From NCBI RefSeq assembly GCF_003184905.1, contig NZ_KZ821208.1:34253-94836 (forward strand): a stretch of 60,584 nt of DNA. The letters are read 5' to 3'. The notes beneath the pieces were generated by a model. The model made no database searches. It saw only the letters and a program-made list of their open reading frames with translations, and was not told where the DNA came from. How positions within the stretch are numbered: the stretch's first letter is position 1; every line of letters starts with the position of its first letter. The translations under genes were made by a program, and so were the position numbers. This DNA is from Bacillus sp. CGMCC 1.16541. GTDB taxonomy: Bacteria; Bacillota; Bacilli; Bacillales; Bacillaceae_H. This document shows, one piece after another, positions 15,160-24,232 of the stretch.

Positions 15160-15275
15160 AGGAAAAAAACCTCTGTTTGGCTCCGTCCGGAACATCCCTT
15201 GCCTTTAAAATTCAGTCATAACAATGGACAGAGAAGCAAGGGATGTTGCATGTGGAAAAATTTTTTCTTCAGTTT
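15160..15275 (+). repeat. Palindromic repeat, copy B
   Basis: AACATCCCTTGC (15191-15202) pairs with GCAAGGGATGTT (15236-15247). The left flank CTGTTTGGCTCCGTCCG and the right flank GCATGTGGAAAAATTTTTTC match the family. A small hairpin AGAGG-aaaaaaa-CCTCT (15158-15175) lies before it. The remainder of 15276-15380 shows no gene. Confidence 0.75.
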
Positions 15276-15382
15276 ACGTCGATTTTATCCTCTTATACAC
15301 TCTATCAGATTCTATGAATTCTATTAAATAAGAAATGACATAGGTGAATTTGAAAAGAAAGAAAAAATTAGTTCTTATCTCT

Positions 15383-15410
15383 TTTACAGTCAATTTCGAT
15401 ATGATACGAT
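15383..15410 (+). promoter_or_regulatory. Possible promoter of the SEDS gene
   Basis: TTTACA (15383-15388), a 16-bp spacer and TACGAT (15405-15410). Partial consensus only. Confidence 0.4.
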
Positions 15411-15472
15411 GGGTGTTCGAAAAGGCCTACCGCTTTAGAAAAAATAAACACTCATGAAAAGGAGGTAATGAA

Positions 15473-16654
15473 ATGAAACCTACACAACGACACTCCTTCA
15501 CTGTTGACTCCGTATTACTTTTTATGCTTCTGTTACTGTTCATTTATAGCCTGCTTGCTGTATATAGTGGTTCTGGACAATATCAAGTACAAGACCCTTA
15601 TTTTTATGTGAAACGTCAATTTGCTTGGTATGTGATTGGCGGTATTCTTATGTATGTGGTGATGAAGTTTGATTATGAGCTTTTACCGAACCTTGCTTGG
15701 CCTCTTTATGGCATTGGCTTATTTCTGCTCATTTTAGTCCATTTTTTTGGTACATATAAAAATGGCTCACAGCGTTGGATCAATTTAGGAGGTTTTTTAC
15801 TACAACCCTCTGAATTTATGAAAATCTTTCTTATCATTCTACTTGCCACGATTTTAAGTAAACTGAGTAAACACCGCGCGACTCGTTTTTCTTTTAAACA
15901 AAGTATTTCCATTGTGTTGTTAGTAGGAGTTGTCAGCATTGTTCCCTTTTTTCTTATCTTGCAACAGCCTGACCTTGGAACGGCACTTGTGATAGGTTCT
16001 ATTGCATTAACCCTTATTCTTGTATCAGGTATCTCAATGAAGATGATTGGGTTAATCGTCGCAAGTATTGTTGCGGGCATTGGCTTTCTTGTATTCTTGC
16101 ACAATCATTATTTTGATGTATTTAGCAAAATCATCAAATCGCATCAGCTCGATCGAATCTATGGATGGCTCAATCCGCATGAACATGCGTCAAATTACGG
16201 ATATCAACTTACTCAATCGTTACTAGGAATTGGGTCTGGTCAAGTGAAAGGAACAGGATTTACAAACGGAATTCAAGTTCAAAGTGGACGTATTCCGGAG
16301 GCTCATACTGATTTTATTTTTGCAGTCATTGGTGAAGAGTTTGGCTTTGTTGGTGCAGCCGTTTTACTAGCTATTTATTTTATAATGCTGTATCGCATGG
16401 TTGTGATTGCTTTTGAGGCGAATACGCTTTTTGCTACATATTTAGTAGCGGGTGTCATCGGCCTATTGACATTTCAAATCTATCAAAATATCGCCATGAC
16501 CATTGGGCTTATGCCTGTAACAGGACTAGCGCTGCCGCTTATTAGCTATGGAGGAAGTGCTCTTTTAACGAATATGATGGCCATTGGCATTGTGTTAGGG
16601 GTTAGTATGCGTACGAAGCTTTATATGTTTGGAAATGAACAAAAGATGAGTTGA
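15473..16654 (+). CDS. SEDS-family cell-shape/division protein, RodA type (393 aa)
   Basis: An integral membrane peptidoglycan glycosyltransferase of the RodA/FtsW/SpoVE family with about ten spans. Signatures visible are NGSQRWINLGGFLLQPSEFMK (the conserved extracellular loop), LQQPDLGTALV, IPEAHTDFIFAVIGEEFG and LPLISYGGSALLTNMMAIGIVL. IPEAHTDFIF and the ending point to the RodA/YwcF branch rather than FtsW. It polymerises lipid II together with a class B PBP, which is not encoded here. Start ATG 15473 after AAAGGAGGTAA. Monocistronic, with a terminator at the end. Confidence 0.93.
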   Translation: MKPTQRHSFTVDSVLLFMLLLLFIYSLLAVYSGSGQYQVQDPYFYVKRQFAWYVIGGILMYVVMKFDYELLPNLAWPLYGIGLFLLILVHFFGTYKNGSQRWINLGGFLLQPSEFMKIFLIILLATILSKLSKHRATRFSFKQSISIVLLVGVVSIVPFFLILQQPDLGTALVIGSIALTLILVSGISMKMIGLIVASIVAGIGFLVFLHNHYFDVFSKIIKSHQLDRIYGWLNPHEHASNYGYQLTQSLLGIGSGQVKGTGFTNGIQVQSGRIPEAHTDFIFAVIGEEFGFVGAAVLLAIYFIMLYRMVVIAFEANTLFATYLVAGVIGLLTFQIYQNIAMTIGLMPVTGLALPLISYGGSALLTNMMAIGIVLGVSMRTKLYMFGNEQKMS

Positions 16655-16691
16655 ACAGAGCCGTTTGTTCTCTAGTTAACTCATCTTTTTA
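16643..16691 (+). terminator. Terminator overlapping the end of the SEDS gene
   Basis: AAGATGAGTT (16643-16652) pairs with AACTCATCTT (16678-16687), followed by TTT. Confidence 0.7.
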
Positions 16692-16760
16692 CTATGTAAC
16701 ATACTCCTTCTTTTAAACGAATACAATATAGACAGAGAAAAAATGAATGGAGGAAGTGAG

Positions 16761-18596
16761 ATGGAAAAGGAACACGTTCCACAACGAGAAGAAATGACTC
16801 AATCCATTCTTCATCTTTACAATCAATTGTCTCAAAAAATAACGAGCATGATGCCTTTTTCTTCGTCTGAAAAAGAGTCATGTAGTCGAGATAACTTACT
16901 GGCATTTTTAGCTTTAAGAGAGATCAATCTTTCTAGACTTCAACGTCTTCTACAAAAAGAAGGATTAGCAGATTTAAGTGCTGCAGAAACGAATGTGATG
17001 ACGTATTTTCATCAGCTTTCTCATCATATCGGAGTGAAATTATCACCTCCGTCTATATTTACTTGTCCAACAAACGATGAAGCTACTGCGGTGCTACGAG
17101 AGCGTACAATAAATATGTTTGGAAGCAGCGCTGCTCCGTTTATTATGGTTACAATGGATGCGACAATGGTAAGTGAACATGGATTAATGGAACGATTGCT
17201 TTTACACGGTATGAATGTCGCAAGAATTAACTGTGCCCACGATTCTCCATCAATATGGAAAGCGCTCATTGATCGCATTCGTGAAGCTGAACAAAATCTC
17301 CAACAAGACGGAAAGCATGTAAGCTGTAAAATTTACATGGATTTAGGTGGACCTAAAATTCGTGTTGGACCTGTTCGACAGACTACTGCGCCAGTTAAGT
17401 TATCCATTCCACGTGATGTTTATGGCCATAAGTTAGGTGCTGTCGAAGGGTATATTAATACAGAAGCGGAAAATACCATGATTCATGCACAATCAGATAG
17501 TCCCTTTAAAACGTTTACGCTTGCTGTGCGCGCAACGTCATCTCTTCAATACATAACAGAAGGAGATGAGCTGCACTTTGTTGACACACGAGGAAAAGCA
17601 AGGAGTGTGACAGTCGTTGAGAAAATCGATAAAAATTGCATCAAAGTGCATCTTCACGACATAGCCTATGTAGATGAAGGAACGATTCTTCATCATGATA
17701 CAGTTGAAATGGTGGTACGTTCTCTCGTCTCCGTTCCTGAAATCATTGAAGTGAAAAAGGGAGACACACTTCGTTTGCAATTATATGACTATCACTTTCA
17801 TCACTATAACAATGATAGTCCGACGGTAACAGTAACCTTGCCAAGTGCGTTTAAAAACGTAAAAGTAGGCGATCGTATTTTTATTGATGATGGAAAAGTT
17901 CACGGCATCGTTTCCTATAAAACGTCTGCTTTTATTGATGTAAACATTTTGCATCCATCTGTTAAAGCTCGAAAAGTACGTGAAGGGAATGGATTTAACT
18001 TGCCTGATTCGCTTCCTAGTTTAAATGTGACGGCTTTAACGAAAAAAGACATCGATGATTTACCGTTTATTGTGCAACATGCGGATATTGTTGGGCTTTC
18101 ATTTGTACATTCACCGAAAGACTTGATGGATTTGCGAGCAGAGCTTACTAAATTATCGGCTGGTCATTTGCCGATTGTCGCAAAAATTGAAACGAAAGAT
18201 GCCATTCATCATCTCGGCCGCATTTTATTAGAAGGACTTGATCACGAAAATTTCGGCGTGATGATTGCGCGCGGTGACTTAGCGGTCGAGGTCGGATTTG
18301 AACATTTAGCGTATGTCCAACAAGAAATTTTATCAATGTGCCGAGCTGCTCATGTGCCCGTCATCTGGGCGACTCAAGTGCTAGATCGGTTACTGAAAAA
18401 AGGAATTCCGTCCCGCGCCGAAATCACAGATGCAGTGATGGCGAATCATACGCAATGCATTATGTTAAACAAAGGTCCATACGTTGTAGAAGGTGTCTCG
18501 GTTCTTACTCGTTTAATTAACATGTACATTCGAGAAGGCGTGGATCGAAATAAGGTGGGAAAAGAGTTAACAACCCAATATGATGGATTGATGTAA
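16761..18596 (+). CDS. Pyruvate-kinase-like protein, long atypical form (611 aa)
   Basis: Pyruvate kinase fold pieces appear in order but altered: FIMVTMDATMVSEHGLMERL and GMNVARINCAHDS (usual GMNVARLNFSHG), YMDLGGPKIRVGPV, GDRIFIDDGKVHGIV, PSLNVTALTKKDIDDL (usual LT.KD..DL), VAKIETKDAI, MIARGDLAVEVGFE and PVIWATQVLDRLLKKGIPSRAEITD. A ~120-residue N-terminal extension and a long middle insertion make it larger than Pyk (470-590). The end lacks the SGETA-type signature and the C-terminal effector domain. It is probably not the main glycolytic enzyme. Start ATG 16761 after GGAGGAAG. Confidence 0.78.
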   Translation: MEKEHVPQREEMTQSILHLYNQLSQKITSMMPFSSSEKESCSRDNLLAFLALREINLSRLQRLLQKEGLADLSAAETNVMTYFHQLSHHIGVKLSPPSIFTCPTNDEATAVLRERTINMFGSSAAPFIMVTMDATMVSEHGLMERLLLHGMNVARINCAHDSPSIWKALIDRIREAEQNLQQDGKHVSCKIYMDLGGPKIRVGPVRQTTAPVKLSIPRDVYGHKLGAVEGYINTEAENTMIHAQSDSPFKTFTLAVRATSSLQYITEGDELHFVDTRGKARSVTVVEKIDKNCIKVHLHDIAYVDEGTILHHDTVEMVVRSLVSVPEIIEVKKGDTLRLQLYDYHFHHYNNDSPTVTVTLPSAFKNVKVGDRIFIDDGKVHGIVSYKTSAFIDVNILHPSVKARKVREGNGFNLPDSLPSLNVTALTKKDIDDLPFIVQHADIVGLSFVHSPKDLMDLRAELTKLSAGHLPIVAKIETKDAIHHLGRILLEGLDHENFGVMIARGDLAVEVGFEHLAYVQQEILSMCRAAHVPVIWATQVLDRLLKKGIPSRAEITDAVMANHTQCIMLNKGPYVVEGVSVLTRLINMYIREGVDRNKVGKELTTQYDGLM

Positions 18597-18641
18597 CGAA
18601 GAGGCCATGACGGTAGAGCTGTCATGGCCTCTTCGTTATAG
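18594..18641 (+). terminator. Strong terminator, 18-bp perfect stem
   Basis: TAACGAAGAGGCCATGAC (18594-18611) pairs with its exact complement at 18621-18638, overlapping the stop codon. Confidence 0.85.
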
Positions 18642-18775
18642 GTGAACCTTTGAAGGAGGGGATTGAGGAAGTGGGATATGCTCCGGAGTTTAATCTTTTA
18701 TCTTATTCCATGTTATGGTAGATTTGTTTAGTAGAGTTATATTGATGAAGTTTAGTAGTTTTGGAGGGGAAACAA

Positions 18776-20215
18776 ATGAGACGTGTAGTGAAATCACTTG
18801 CTATTTCAGCTGTTGCAACAGTTTGGTTAGCAGGTTCGACATTACCTGCGCAAGCAGCTAGTTTTACGGATGTGTCAACGAATCATACACATAAAGAAGC
18901 GATAGATCGTCTGACAGAGCGTGGGTTAATTAATGGATATGAGAACGGAACATTCCGTCCTGAAAACTCGATTACACGCGGACAAGTTTCAAAGATTTTC
19001 GCTCGCTATTTACCAGGTGACGGGAAAATGCAACAAGTGTTCGCTGACGTTCCAGCTAATGGCCAAGATTCGGAACTCGTAACAGCGGCGTATGAAATGA
19101 AAGAAAAAGGCATCTTTACTGGCTCAAATGGGGAATTAAAATGGAAAAATAATATTACGCGTCAGCAAATGGCGAAAGTGTTAGTCGAGACGTTTAAGTT
19201 AGAGAGAGTTTCTGGTGCGACAAGCAAAGTAACCGATTTACACGAAGCATTTGATGATGAGTATCGTCGCTATATTACGATATTATCAGAAAACGGTATA
19301 ACGAATGTGGAGAAGTTTAACCCAAAAGGAAACGTAACACGAGGTCAATTTGCGTCGTTTGTGGATCGTGCGATAAACAAAGGTTCTGTAAAACCGAATA
19401 CAAATCCATCTTATCAGCAAATCAATGCGTTATTAACAGAAGCAGCACTAAAAGAAAACATTCCACCTGAAGTAGTAAAAGCAGTTGCAACACAAGAAAG
19501 TGGGAAATGGACTCAATTTAATTCAGATGGCACGCCTGTCGCATCAGACGATGGTGGAATTGGCATCATGCAAATTACAAATCACCCTGGATACGATGAA
19601 CAGAAGTTAAAAACAGACATTCAGTATAACATTGAAGCAGGTATTGCGATTTTAAATGAAAAGTACAATTCCACTTCCTTACCTAAAGTAACAGGAGCAA
19701 GTCGTGATGACATGGAAAGCTGGTACTTTGCGGTGATGGCGTATAACGGCATTAAACCCGTCAATAGCCCAACTGAACAACTAACAGGTAATAAGAATAC
19801 AAAAGCGTATCAAGAACAAGTATTCGCGCGTATTTTACAAGATAGCTTATGGGGCAATCGAACGTTTGCAGATTTTGGCTTTACACCTGCGGACTTTGAC
19901 TATGACCGTAACAGTACAGAAAGCATTAAATTTGTGAAGAAAGCCTACACACTATCTCAACCGATGAACAAGACGACGTATAAGTTTAAAAAAGGCGATG
20001 AAGTGACGGTAACTGCTTCAGAAGTGAATGTGAGAAAAGAAGCCACGACAGAATCTCAAGCTGTCGGAAAACTTGCAAGTGGAACGAAATTGACGATTGC
20101 TGGTCCTTTTGTTTATGAAAAGAATGAACAAAAAGAAAACAAATTCGTTTGGTACCCAGTTCGTACATCAGATAACAAAGTAGTCGGTTATATTGCTTCA
20201 TCTTACTTAAAGTGA
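18776..20215 (+). CDS. Surface-anchored SLH - lytic transglycosylase - SH3 protein (479 aa)
   Basis: A signal peptide (to about AQA|ASF) precedes three S-layer-homology repeats (about residues 25-75, 85-140, 145-200; FTDV, RLTERGLINGYENGTFRPE, ITRGQVSKIFARYL). These bind secondary wall polymer. Next comes a lysozyme-like transglycosylase region (about 215-330; VKAVATQESGKW, GGIGIMQITNHPG, NIEAGIAILNEKY) with the expected catalytic Glu in QESG. A bacterial SH3 domain closes the protein (ASEVNVRKEATTESQAVGKL). It probably cleaves peptidoglycan glycan strands at the cell surface. Start ATG at 18776 after GGAGGGGA. Confidence 0.92.
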   Translation: MRRVVKSLAISAVATVWLAGSTLPAQAASFTDVSTNHTHKEAIDRLTERGLINGYENGTFRPENSITRGQVSKIFARYLPGDGKMQQVFADVPANGQDSELVTAAYEMKEKGIFTGSNGELKWKNNITRQQMAKVLVETFKLERVSGATSKVTDLHEAFDDEYRRYITILSENGITNVEKFNPKGNVTRGQFASFVDRAINKGSVKPNTNPSYQQINALLTEAALKENIPPEVVKAVATQESGKWTQFNSDGTPVASDDGGIGIMQITNHPGYDEQKLKTDIQYNIEAGIAILNEKYNSTSLPKVTGASRDDMESWYFAVMAYNGIKPVNSPTEQLTGNKNTKAYQEQVFARILQDSLWGNRTFADFGFTPADFDYDRNSTESIKFVKKAYTLSQPMNKTTYKFKKGDEVTVTASEVNVRKEATTESQAVGKLASGTKLTIAGPFVYEKNEQKENKFVWYPVRTSDNKVVGYIASSYLK

Positions 20216-20230
20216 TCAAAAACAAAAAAC

Positions 20231-20266
20231 ACATGGATGATTGTTACTCATTCATGTATTTTTTAA
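20231..20266 (+). terminator. Weak terminator
   Basis: ACATG-g-ATGA pairs with TCAT-t-CATGT, followed by ATTTTTT. Confidence 0.6.
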
Positions 20267-20286
20267 AAAAAGAAAGGGTTCGTTCT

Positions 20287-21039
20287 ATGTTTTTAAAACG
20301 AGTGACGTTACTAAAAGAAAAAATCTCCTCGTATTCCACATATCCATTTTCAATTCCGACCATTCAACAGTTTAAAGAGCTACAGTTTACAAAAAACGTC
20401 ACATTTTTTGTCGGAGAAAATGGTTCTGGGAAATCGACTTTACTTGAAGCGATTGCCGATCAGTGTGGATTTAATTTATCAGGTGGTAATCAAAATAATG
20501 TTTATGATGTGCATGCAAGTGAATCTGCGTTAAGCTCCTACATTCGCTTGTCATGGATGCCGAAGATAAAGAGTGGTTTCTTTCTCCGTGCTGAATCGTT
20601 TTATCACTTTGCCTCTTATCTTGATCAACTTCAAAAAGAAGAGCCAGGGTTCGATGTGTACGGTTCATATGGTGGTAAATCACTTCATGAACAATCACAT
20701 GGAGAATCTTTTTTATCATTATTTACAAATCGCTTTAACGAAAAAGCGATTTATCTATTAGATGAGCCCGAGGCCGCGCTATCACCAGCGAGACAGTTAG
20801 CCCTACTAAAAATCATTCACGACTTAACAAAGGGAAACAACGTCCAATTTATCATTGCAACCCATTCACCAATCTTACTTGGCTATCCCAATGCGCAAAT
20901 TCTAAGCTTCGATGACGGAGAAATTAGCGAAGTGCAGTATGAAGACACGGATCATTATCAAATCACAAAATATTTTCTTGAAAATAGAGAGCGAATGCTT
21001 CATCACTTGTTTCAAGACGATGAGGATTTGACGGATTAA
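20287..21039 (+). CDS. ABC-type/AAA ATPase of the COG3910-like group (250 aa)
   Basis: A soluble P-loop ATPase. Walker A GENGSGKS lies at residues 43-50. A signature-like SHGESFLSLF is followed by Walker B AIYLLDEPEAALSP and the switch region IIATHSPILLGYP. No transmembrane partner gene is adjacent, so it is not a classical transporter subunit; such ATPases resemble RecF/SMC-type or overcoming-lysogenisation ATPases. The substrate or partner is unknown. I start at ATG 20287 (MFLKRV) after AAAGGG; the upstream in-frame sequence belongs to the terminator. Confidence 0.85.
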   Translation: MFLKRVTLLKEKISSYSTYPFSIPTIQQFKELQFTKNVTFFVGENGSGKSTLLEAIADQCGFNLSGGNQNNVYDVHASESALSSYIRLSWMPKIKSGFFLRAESFYHFASYLDQLQKEEPGFDVYGSYGGKSLHEQSHGESFLSLFTNRFNEKAIYLLDEPEAALSPARQLALLKIIHDLTKGNNVQFIIATHSPILLGYPNAQILSFDDGEISEVQYEDTDHYQITKYFLENRERMLHHLFQDDEDLTD

Positions 21040-21099
21040 TTGATTTAGATACAATGAGAATAAGCACAATTTTTCATTACCGAAATTAAAGGAGTTAAC

Positions 21100-22764
21100 A
21101 TGAGCTTATTAGGAATCAATGAAGTAAAAGACGTGATTGTTCAGTCGAAGTTTGGGCAGTCATTAAAAAAGTATAGATTAATTCCTGAACGTGTCATTCC
21201 AAATGTAAGCCATTGGATGCTTTCATTTTTAGTATTTGTAAGTGGCCTCATTTTATTAGGGTCAGCTGCTACTCCAGGTGTAATTGAGCGCATCACGATT
21301 GCTGAAAAAGTATTATCAGAAACGATTTTAAATGTATCGAATCAATTATCCGTTACAGCGGGGATTTCGCTTTTACTGTTGTCACGAAGCATTTATTTAA
21401 AAGTAAAACCCGCTTACAAATTAACGTATATCGTATTACTAAGCGGTGCGGTATTTACGTTTTCGAAAGGATTAGACTTTGAAGAAGCGTTGTTTTTACT
21501 CGTCATCGCTCTTTTACTGCGATTTTCTAAGAAGCGTTTTTATCGAAAAAGCTATCCGTATTCATGGACTGGCTTTTTAACAATGAGTGCAGTTACGATT
21601 GCGTCACTTGTCTCGTACGTGGCGATTGGATATATAAATCAACCGAAGCGATTGTTACCACCACAAATTGAAAGTGTATTAGTGAAACAGCCTGCTGATT
21701 TAGTGATGACAGCGGTGATTGGGTTTGTTTTAGCACTTTTATTTAATCTTACAGGTTTTCGGTTTTTAATGACTAAAAAGCAAAAGCCTGATGCTAATGA
21801 AGAAGAACTTGTTTCGTTTTTAGAAAAAAATAAAGGAAATGTGTTAACACACTTTGCGTTTTTACGTGATAAAGAGTTTTTTTGGTCAAGTGATCAACAA
21901 GTGTTTTTTATGTTTTCGACAATCTCTAATAAATTAGTCGTGCTTGGCGATCCAATTGGAAATGAAAAAGCATTCCCAAAGGCCATTCGTGAACTGCATG
22001 AATATGCTGATGTACGTGGATTAACACCTGTGTTTTATCAAGTCGAAGCGAAACACCTACCGCTTTATCACGAAAATGGCTGTCAATTTTTCAAACTTGG
22101 TGAAGAAGCATATGTAGACCTTGATGAATTCACGTTAGTTGGTAAAAAGAAAACCAACTTGCGCACTGTGTTAAATAAATTCGCTAAAAGTGGCCACACG
22201 TTCACCGTTCACGACCCACCGTTTTCAAAAGAATTCATGCATCAGTTAAAAGTCGTGTCCGATGAATGGCTCGGCAATCGACGTGAAAAAGGGTTCTCAC
22301 TCGGTTTCTTTGACTGTAATTATTTACAGAAATCACAACTTGCGACGCTTTCAAATGAAGAGGGTGACATCATTGCTTTTATGAACCTTGTACCAATGTA
22401 TGATGAACACGAGACGATATCGGTTGATTTAATGCGTCATAAAAGTGAAACCCCAAATGGAACGATGGATATGATGTTTTTATCTGCCATTCAGTATGCG
22501 AAAGAGCAAGGCTATCGTGCGTTTCACTTAGGCATGGCCCCATTATCGAATGTAGGCCGCAATAAGTACGCCTTTTTAGATGAAAAGGTAGCCGCTAACA
22601 TTTATCGTCACGGTCATTACTTGTACCAATTTGATGGCATCCGACGGTACAAAGAAAAATTCGCAACGAGGTGGGAACCGAAATATTTAGCGTGTAGAAG
22701 AAGGCAGTCGCTCCCGATGACCGTCTTTCAATTGTCAATTTTAATTGCGAGGAAGCGAACGTAA
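21100..22764 (+). CDS. Short MprF-like phosphatidylglycerol lysyltransferase (554 aa)
   Basis: The C-terminal half (about residues 235-540) is the DUF2156/LPG-synthase catalytic domain: FLRDKEFFWSSDQQVFFMF, LGDPIGNEKAFPKAIREL, KKKTNLRTVLNKFAKSGHTF, FSLGFFDCNYLQKSQLA, FHLGMAPLSNVG and YKEKFATRWEPKYLA. The N-terminal half has about six membrane spans, fewer than the 14 of full MprF, so the flippase part is missing or reduced. It would aminoacylate phosphatidylglycerol and lower surface negative charge. A palindromic repeat follows. Confidence 0.87.
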   Translation: MSLLGINEVKDVIVQSKFGQSLKKYRLIPERVIPNVSHWMLSFLVFVSGLILLGSAATPGVIERITIAEKVLSETILNVSNQLSVTAGISLLLLSRSIYLKVKPAYKLTYIVLLSGAVFTFSKGLDFEEALFLLVIALLLRFSKKRFYRKSYPYSWTGFLTMSAVTIASLVSYVAIGYINQPKRLLPPQIESVLVKQPADLVMTAVIGFVLALLFNLTGFRFLMTKKQKPDANEEELVSFLEKNKGNVLTHFAFLRDKEFFWSSDQQVFFMFSTISNKLVVLGDPIGNEKAFPKAIRELHEYADVRGLTPVFYQVEAKHLPLYHENGCQFFKLGEEAYVDLDEFTLVGKKKTNLRTVLNKFAKSGHTFTVHDPPFSKEFMHQLKVVSDEWLGNRREKGFSLGFFDCNYLQKSQLATLSNEEGDIIAFMNLVPMYDEHETISVDLMRHKSETPNGTMDMMFLSAIQYAKEQGYRAFHLGMAPLSNVGRNKYAFLDEKVAANIYRHGHYLYQFDGIRRYKEKFATRWEPKYLACRRRQSLPMTVFQLSILIARKRT

Positions 22765-22784
22765 AGGAACTTGAGTCAAAAGGG

Positions 22785-22905
22785 GTAGAATGCCGCTGTT
22801 TGACTTAGCCTACAAAAGCCCGTGCCGACAACATCCATTAATAACAATGGATAGAGAGGCGCGGGCTTTTGCATGTAAATCTACTTTTTTGAAGTTTGTC
22901 TCTAT
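22785..22905 (+). repeat. Palindromic repeat, copy C
   Basis: CAAAAGCCCG-t-GCC pairs with GGC-g-CGGGCTTTTG, with an inner ATCCAT...ATGGAT type pair in the loop. The left flank CTGTTTGACTTAGCCTA and the right flank GCATGTAAATCTACTTTTTTGA match copy A inverted. The stem sequence differs from copies A, B and D on both arms at once. Confidence 0.75.
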
Positions 22906-22919
22906 GTTCCATTCTTTTT

Positions 22920-22955
22920 GTTTACATGTATACCTAAACAGGTATACATGTAAAC
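22920..22955 (+). promoter_or_regulatory. CstR-type operator with extended 16-bp palindrome
   Basis: GTTTACATGTATACCT (22920-22935), loop AAAC, then the exact complement (22940-22955). The centre ATACCTAAACAGGTAT fits the ATACC-N6-GGTAT motif repeated across this locus. Confidence 0.75.
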
Positions 22956-23005
22956 AAGACAGTATAAACTAAGCAAGGAAAATTCGATTGAACGAGGTGA
23001 AGGTC

Positions 23006-24130
23006 GTGGCAACTGTAAACCACATTTCAGTAAAAGAACTAACAAAAAAGATTTTAAACCATGAAAATCTGTTTATCTTAGACGTGCGAAATAAAGATGC
23101 ATTTGATGATTGGAAAGTCGAAGGGAAGCATGTTCATATTATGAATACACCGTATTTTGACTTAATGGAAGGTATTGATCCAATCGTAAACGACTTACCG
23201 AAAAGTGATCCGATTTATGTGATTTGTGCAAAAGGTGGATCATCGCAAATGGTAGCCGAGCAAATCGCAGAAGCAGGATATGACAACGTGTATTCAGTTG
23301 AAGGTGGGATGAAAGCATGGAGTGAACATTTAGAGCCTGTGAAAATTGGGCATGTCAAAAACGGAGCAATTTATCAATTTGTCCGTGTTGGAAAAGGATG
23401 TTTATCTTACATCATTGAATCAAATGGTGAAGGAGCAATCATTGATACGAATCGCATGTTGGATCAATACGAATCGTTTATTTCCCAACACAATATCAAA
23501 ATTAAACATGTACTCGATACACACCTTCACGCAGACCACATCTCAGGTGGCCGAGAACTAGCAGAAAAGATGGGGGCTATTTACTATTTACCACCAAAAG
23601 ATGCCGAAGAAGTTACATTTGAGTACACACCGTTACAAGATGGTGATGAATACAAAGTGGGAGATACGACCATTAAAGCGATTTATTCACCAGGGCACAC
23701 GATTGGTAGTACGTCATTTGTAGTGGATGATCAATATTTGTTAACAGGCGATATTTTATTTATTGACTCTATCGGTCGCCCGGACTTAGCGGGTAAAGCA
23801 GAAGACTGGGTGGGGGATTTACGTACAACCCTTTATAACCGCTACAAGGAACTAACTGATGATTTACTCGTGTTACCTGCCCACTTTATGACGAGCAAAG
23901 AAATGAATGCAGATGGCAGTGTAGGAGAGAGGCTTGGCATTTTATATCGTGAAAATCATGGTCTATCGATTGCAAGCGAAGGGGAATTTAGAAGTCTTGT
24001 GACCGAAAATTTACCGCCTCAGCCAAACGCATATCAAGACATTCGTCAAGTAAATATGGGGAAAATCAGTCCAGATAACGAAGAAAAGCGTGAAATGGAG
24101 ATTGGTCCGAATCGCTGTGCGGTACGCTAG
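23006..24130 (+). CDS. cstB: Rhodanese - persulfide dioxygenase fusion, copy 1 (CstB-like, 374 aa)
   Basis: The N-terminal rhodanese domain (residues about 8-110) has its active-site loop at Cys74, CAKGGSS. A metallo-beta-lactamase fold follows, of the ETHE1/persulfide dioxygenase type: [44 protein letters not shown] and VLPAHF. The end is [10 protein letters not shown] with a conserved Cys. The enzyme should oxidise persulfides to sulfite with the rhodanese passing sulfane sulfur. Domain order is rhodanese first, unlike S. aureus CstB, so the symbol marks function. The GTG at 23006 is chosen: GAGGTGAAGG precedes it and the length equals copy 2. Confidence 0.88.
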   Translation: MATVNHISVKELTKKILNHENLFILDVRNKDAFDDWKVEGKHVHIMNTPYFDLMEGIDPIVNDLPKSDPIYVICAKGGSSQMVAEQIAEAGYDNVYSVEGGMKAWSEHLEPVKIGHVKNGAIYQFVRVGKGCLSYIIESNGEGAIIDTNRMLDQYESFISQHNIKIKHVLDTHLHADHISGGRELAEKMGAIYYLPPKDAEEVTFEYTPLQDGDEYKVGDTTIKAIYSPGHTIGSTSFVVDDQYLLTGDILFIDSIGRPDLAGKAEDWVGDLRTTLYNRYKELTDDLLVLPAHFMTSKEMNADGSVGERLGILYRENHGLSIASEGEFRSLVTENLPPQPNAYQDIRQVNMGKISPDNEEKREMEIGPNRCAVR

Positions 24131-24137
24131 TTATGAC

Positions 24138-24178
24138 AAAAGTGTGAAAGTATAATAAAAAGACTTTCGCACTTTTTG
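24138..24178 (+). terminator. Terminator after cstB copy 1
   Basis: AAAAGTG-t-GAAAGT pairs with ACTTTC-g-CACTTTT, then TGTTT. Confidence 0.8.
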
Positions 24179-24191
24179 TTTATTTGTTATT

Positions 24192-24207
24192 ATACCCCTA
24201 TAGGTAT
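24192..24207 (+). promoter_or_regulatory. CstR-type operator
   Basis: ATACCCCTATAGGTAT, 26 bases before the start codon of the CoA-disulfide reductase gene. Identical to the site at 30128. Confidence 0.8.
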
Positions 24208-24232
24208 TTTTAGTTTCGAGGGGGATTATGAA

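Noticed and set aside
22790-22972. Plus-strand frame of 60 codons over palindromic repeat C
   Set aside because: The reading frame is a by-product of the palindrome and the CstR-type operator; no ribosome binding site.
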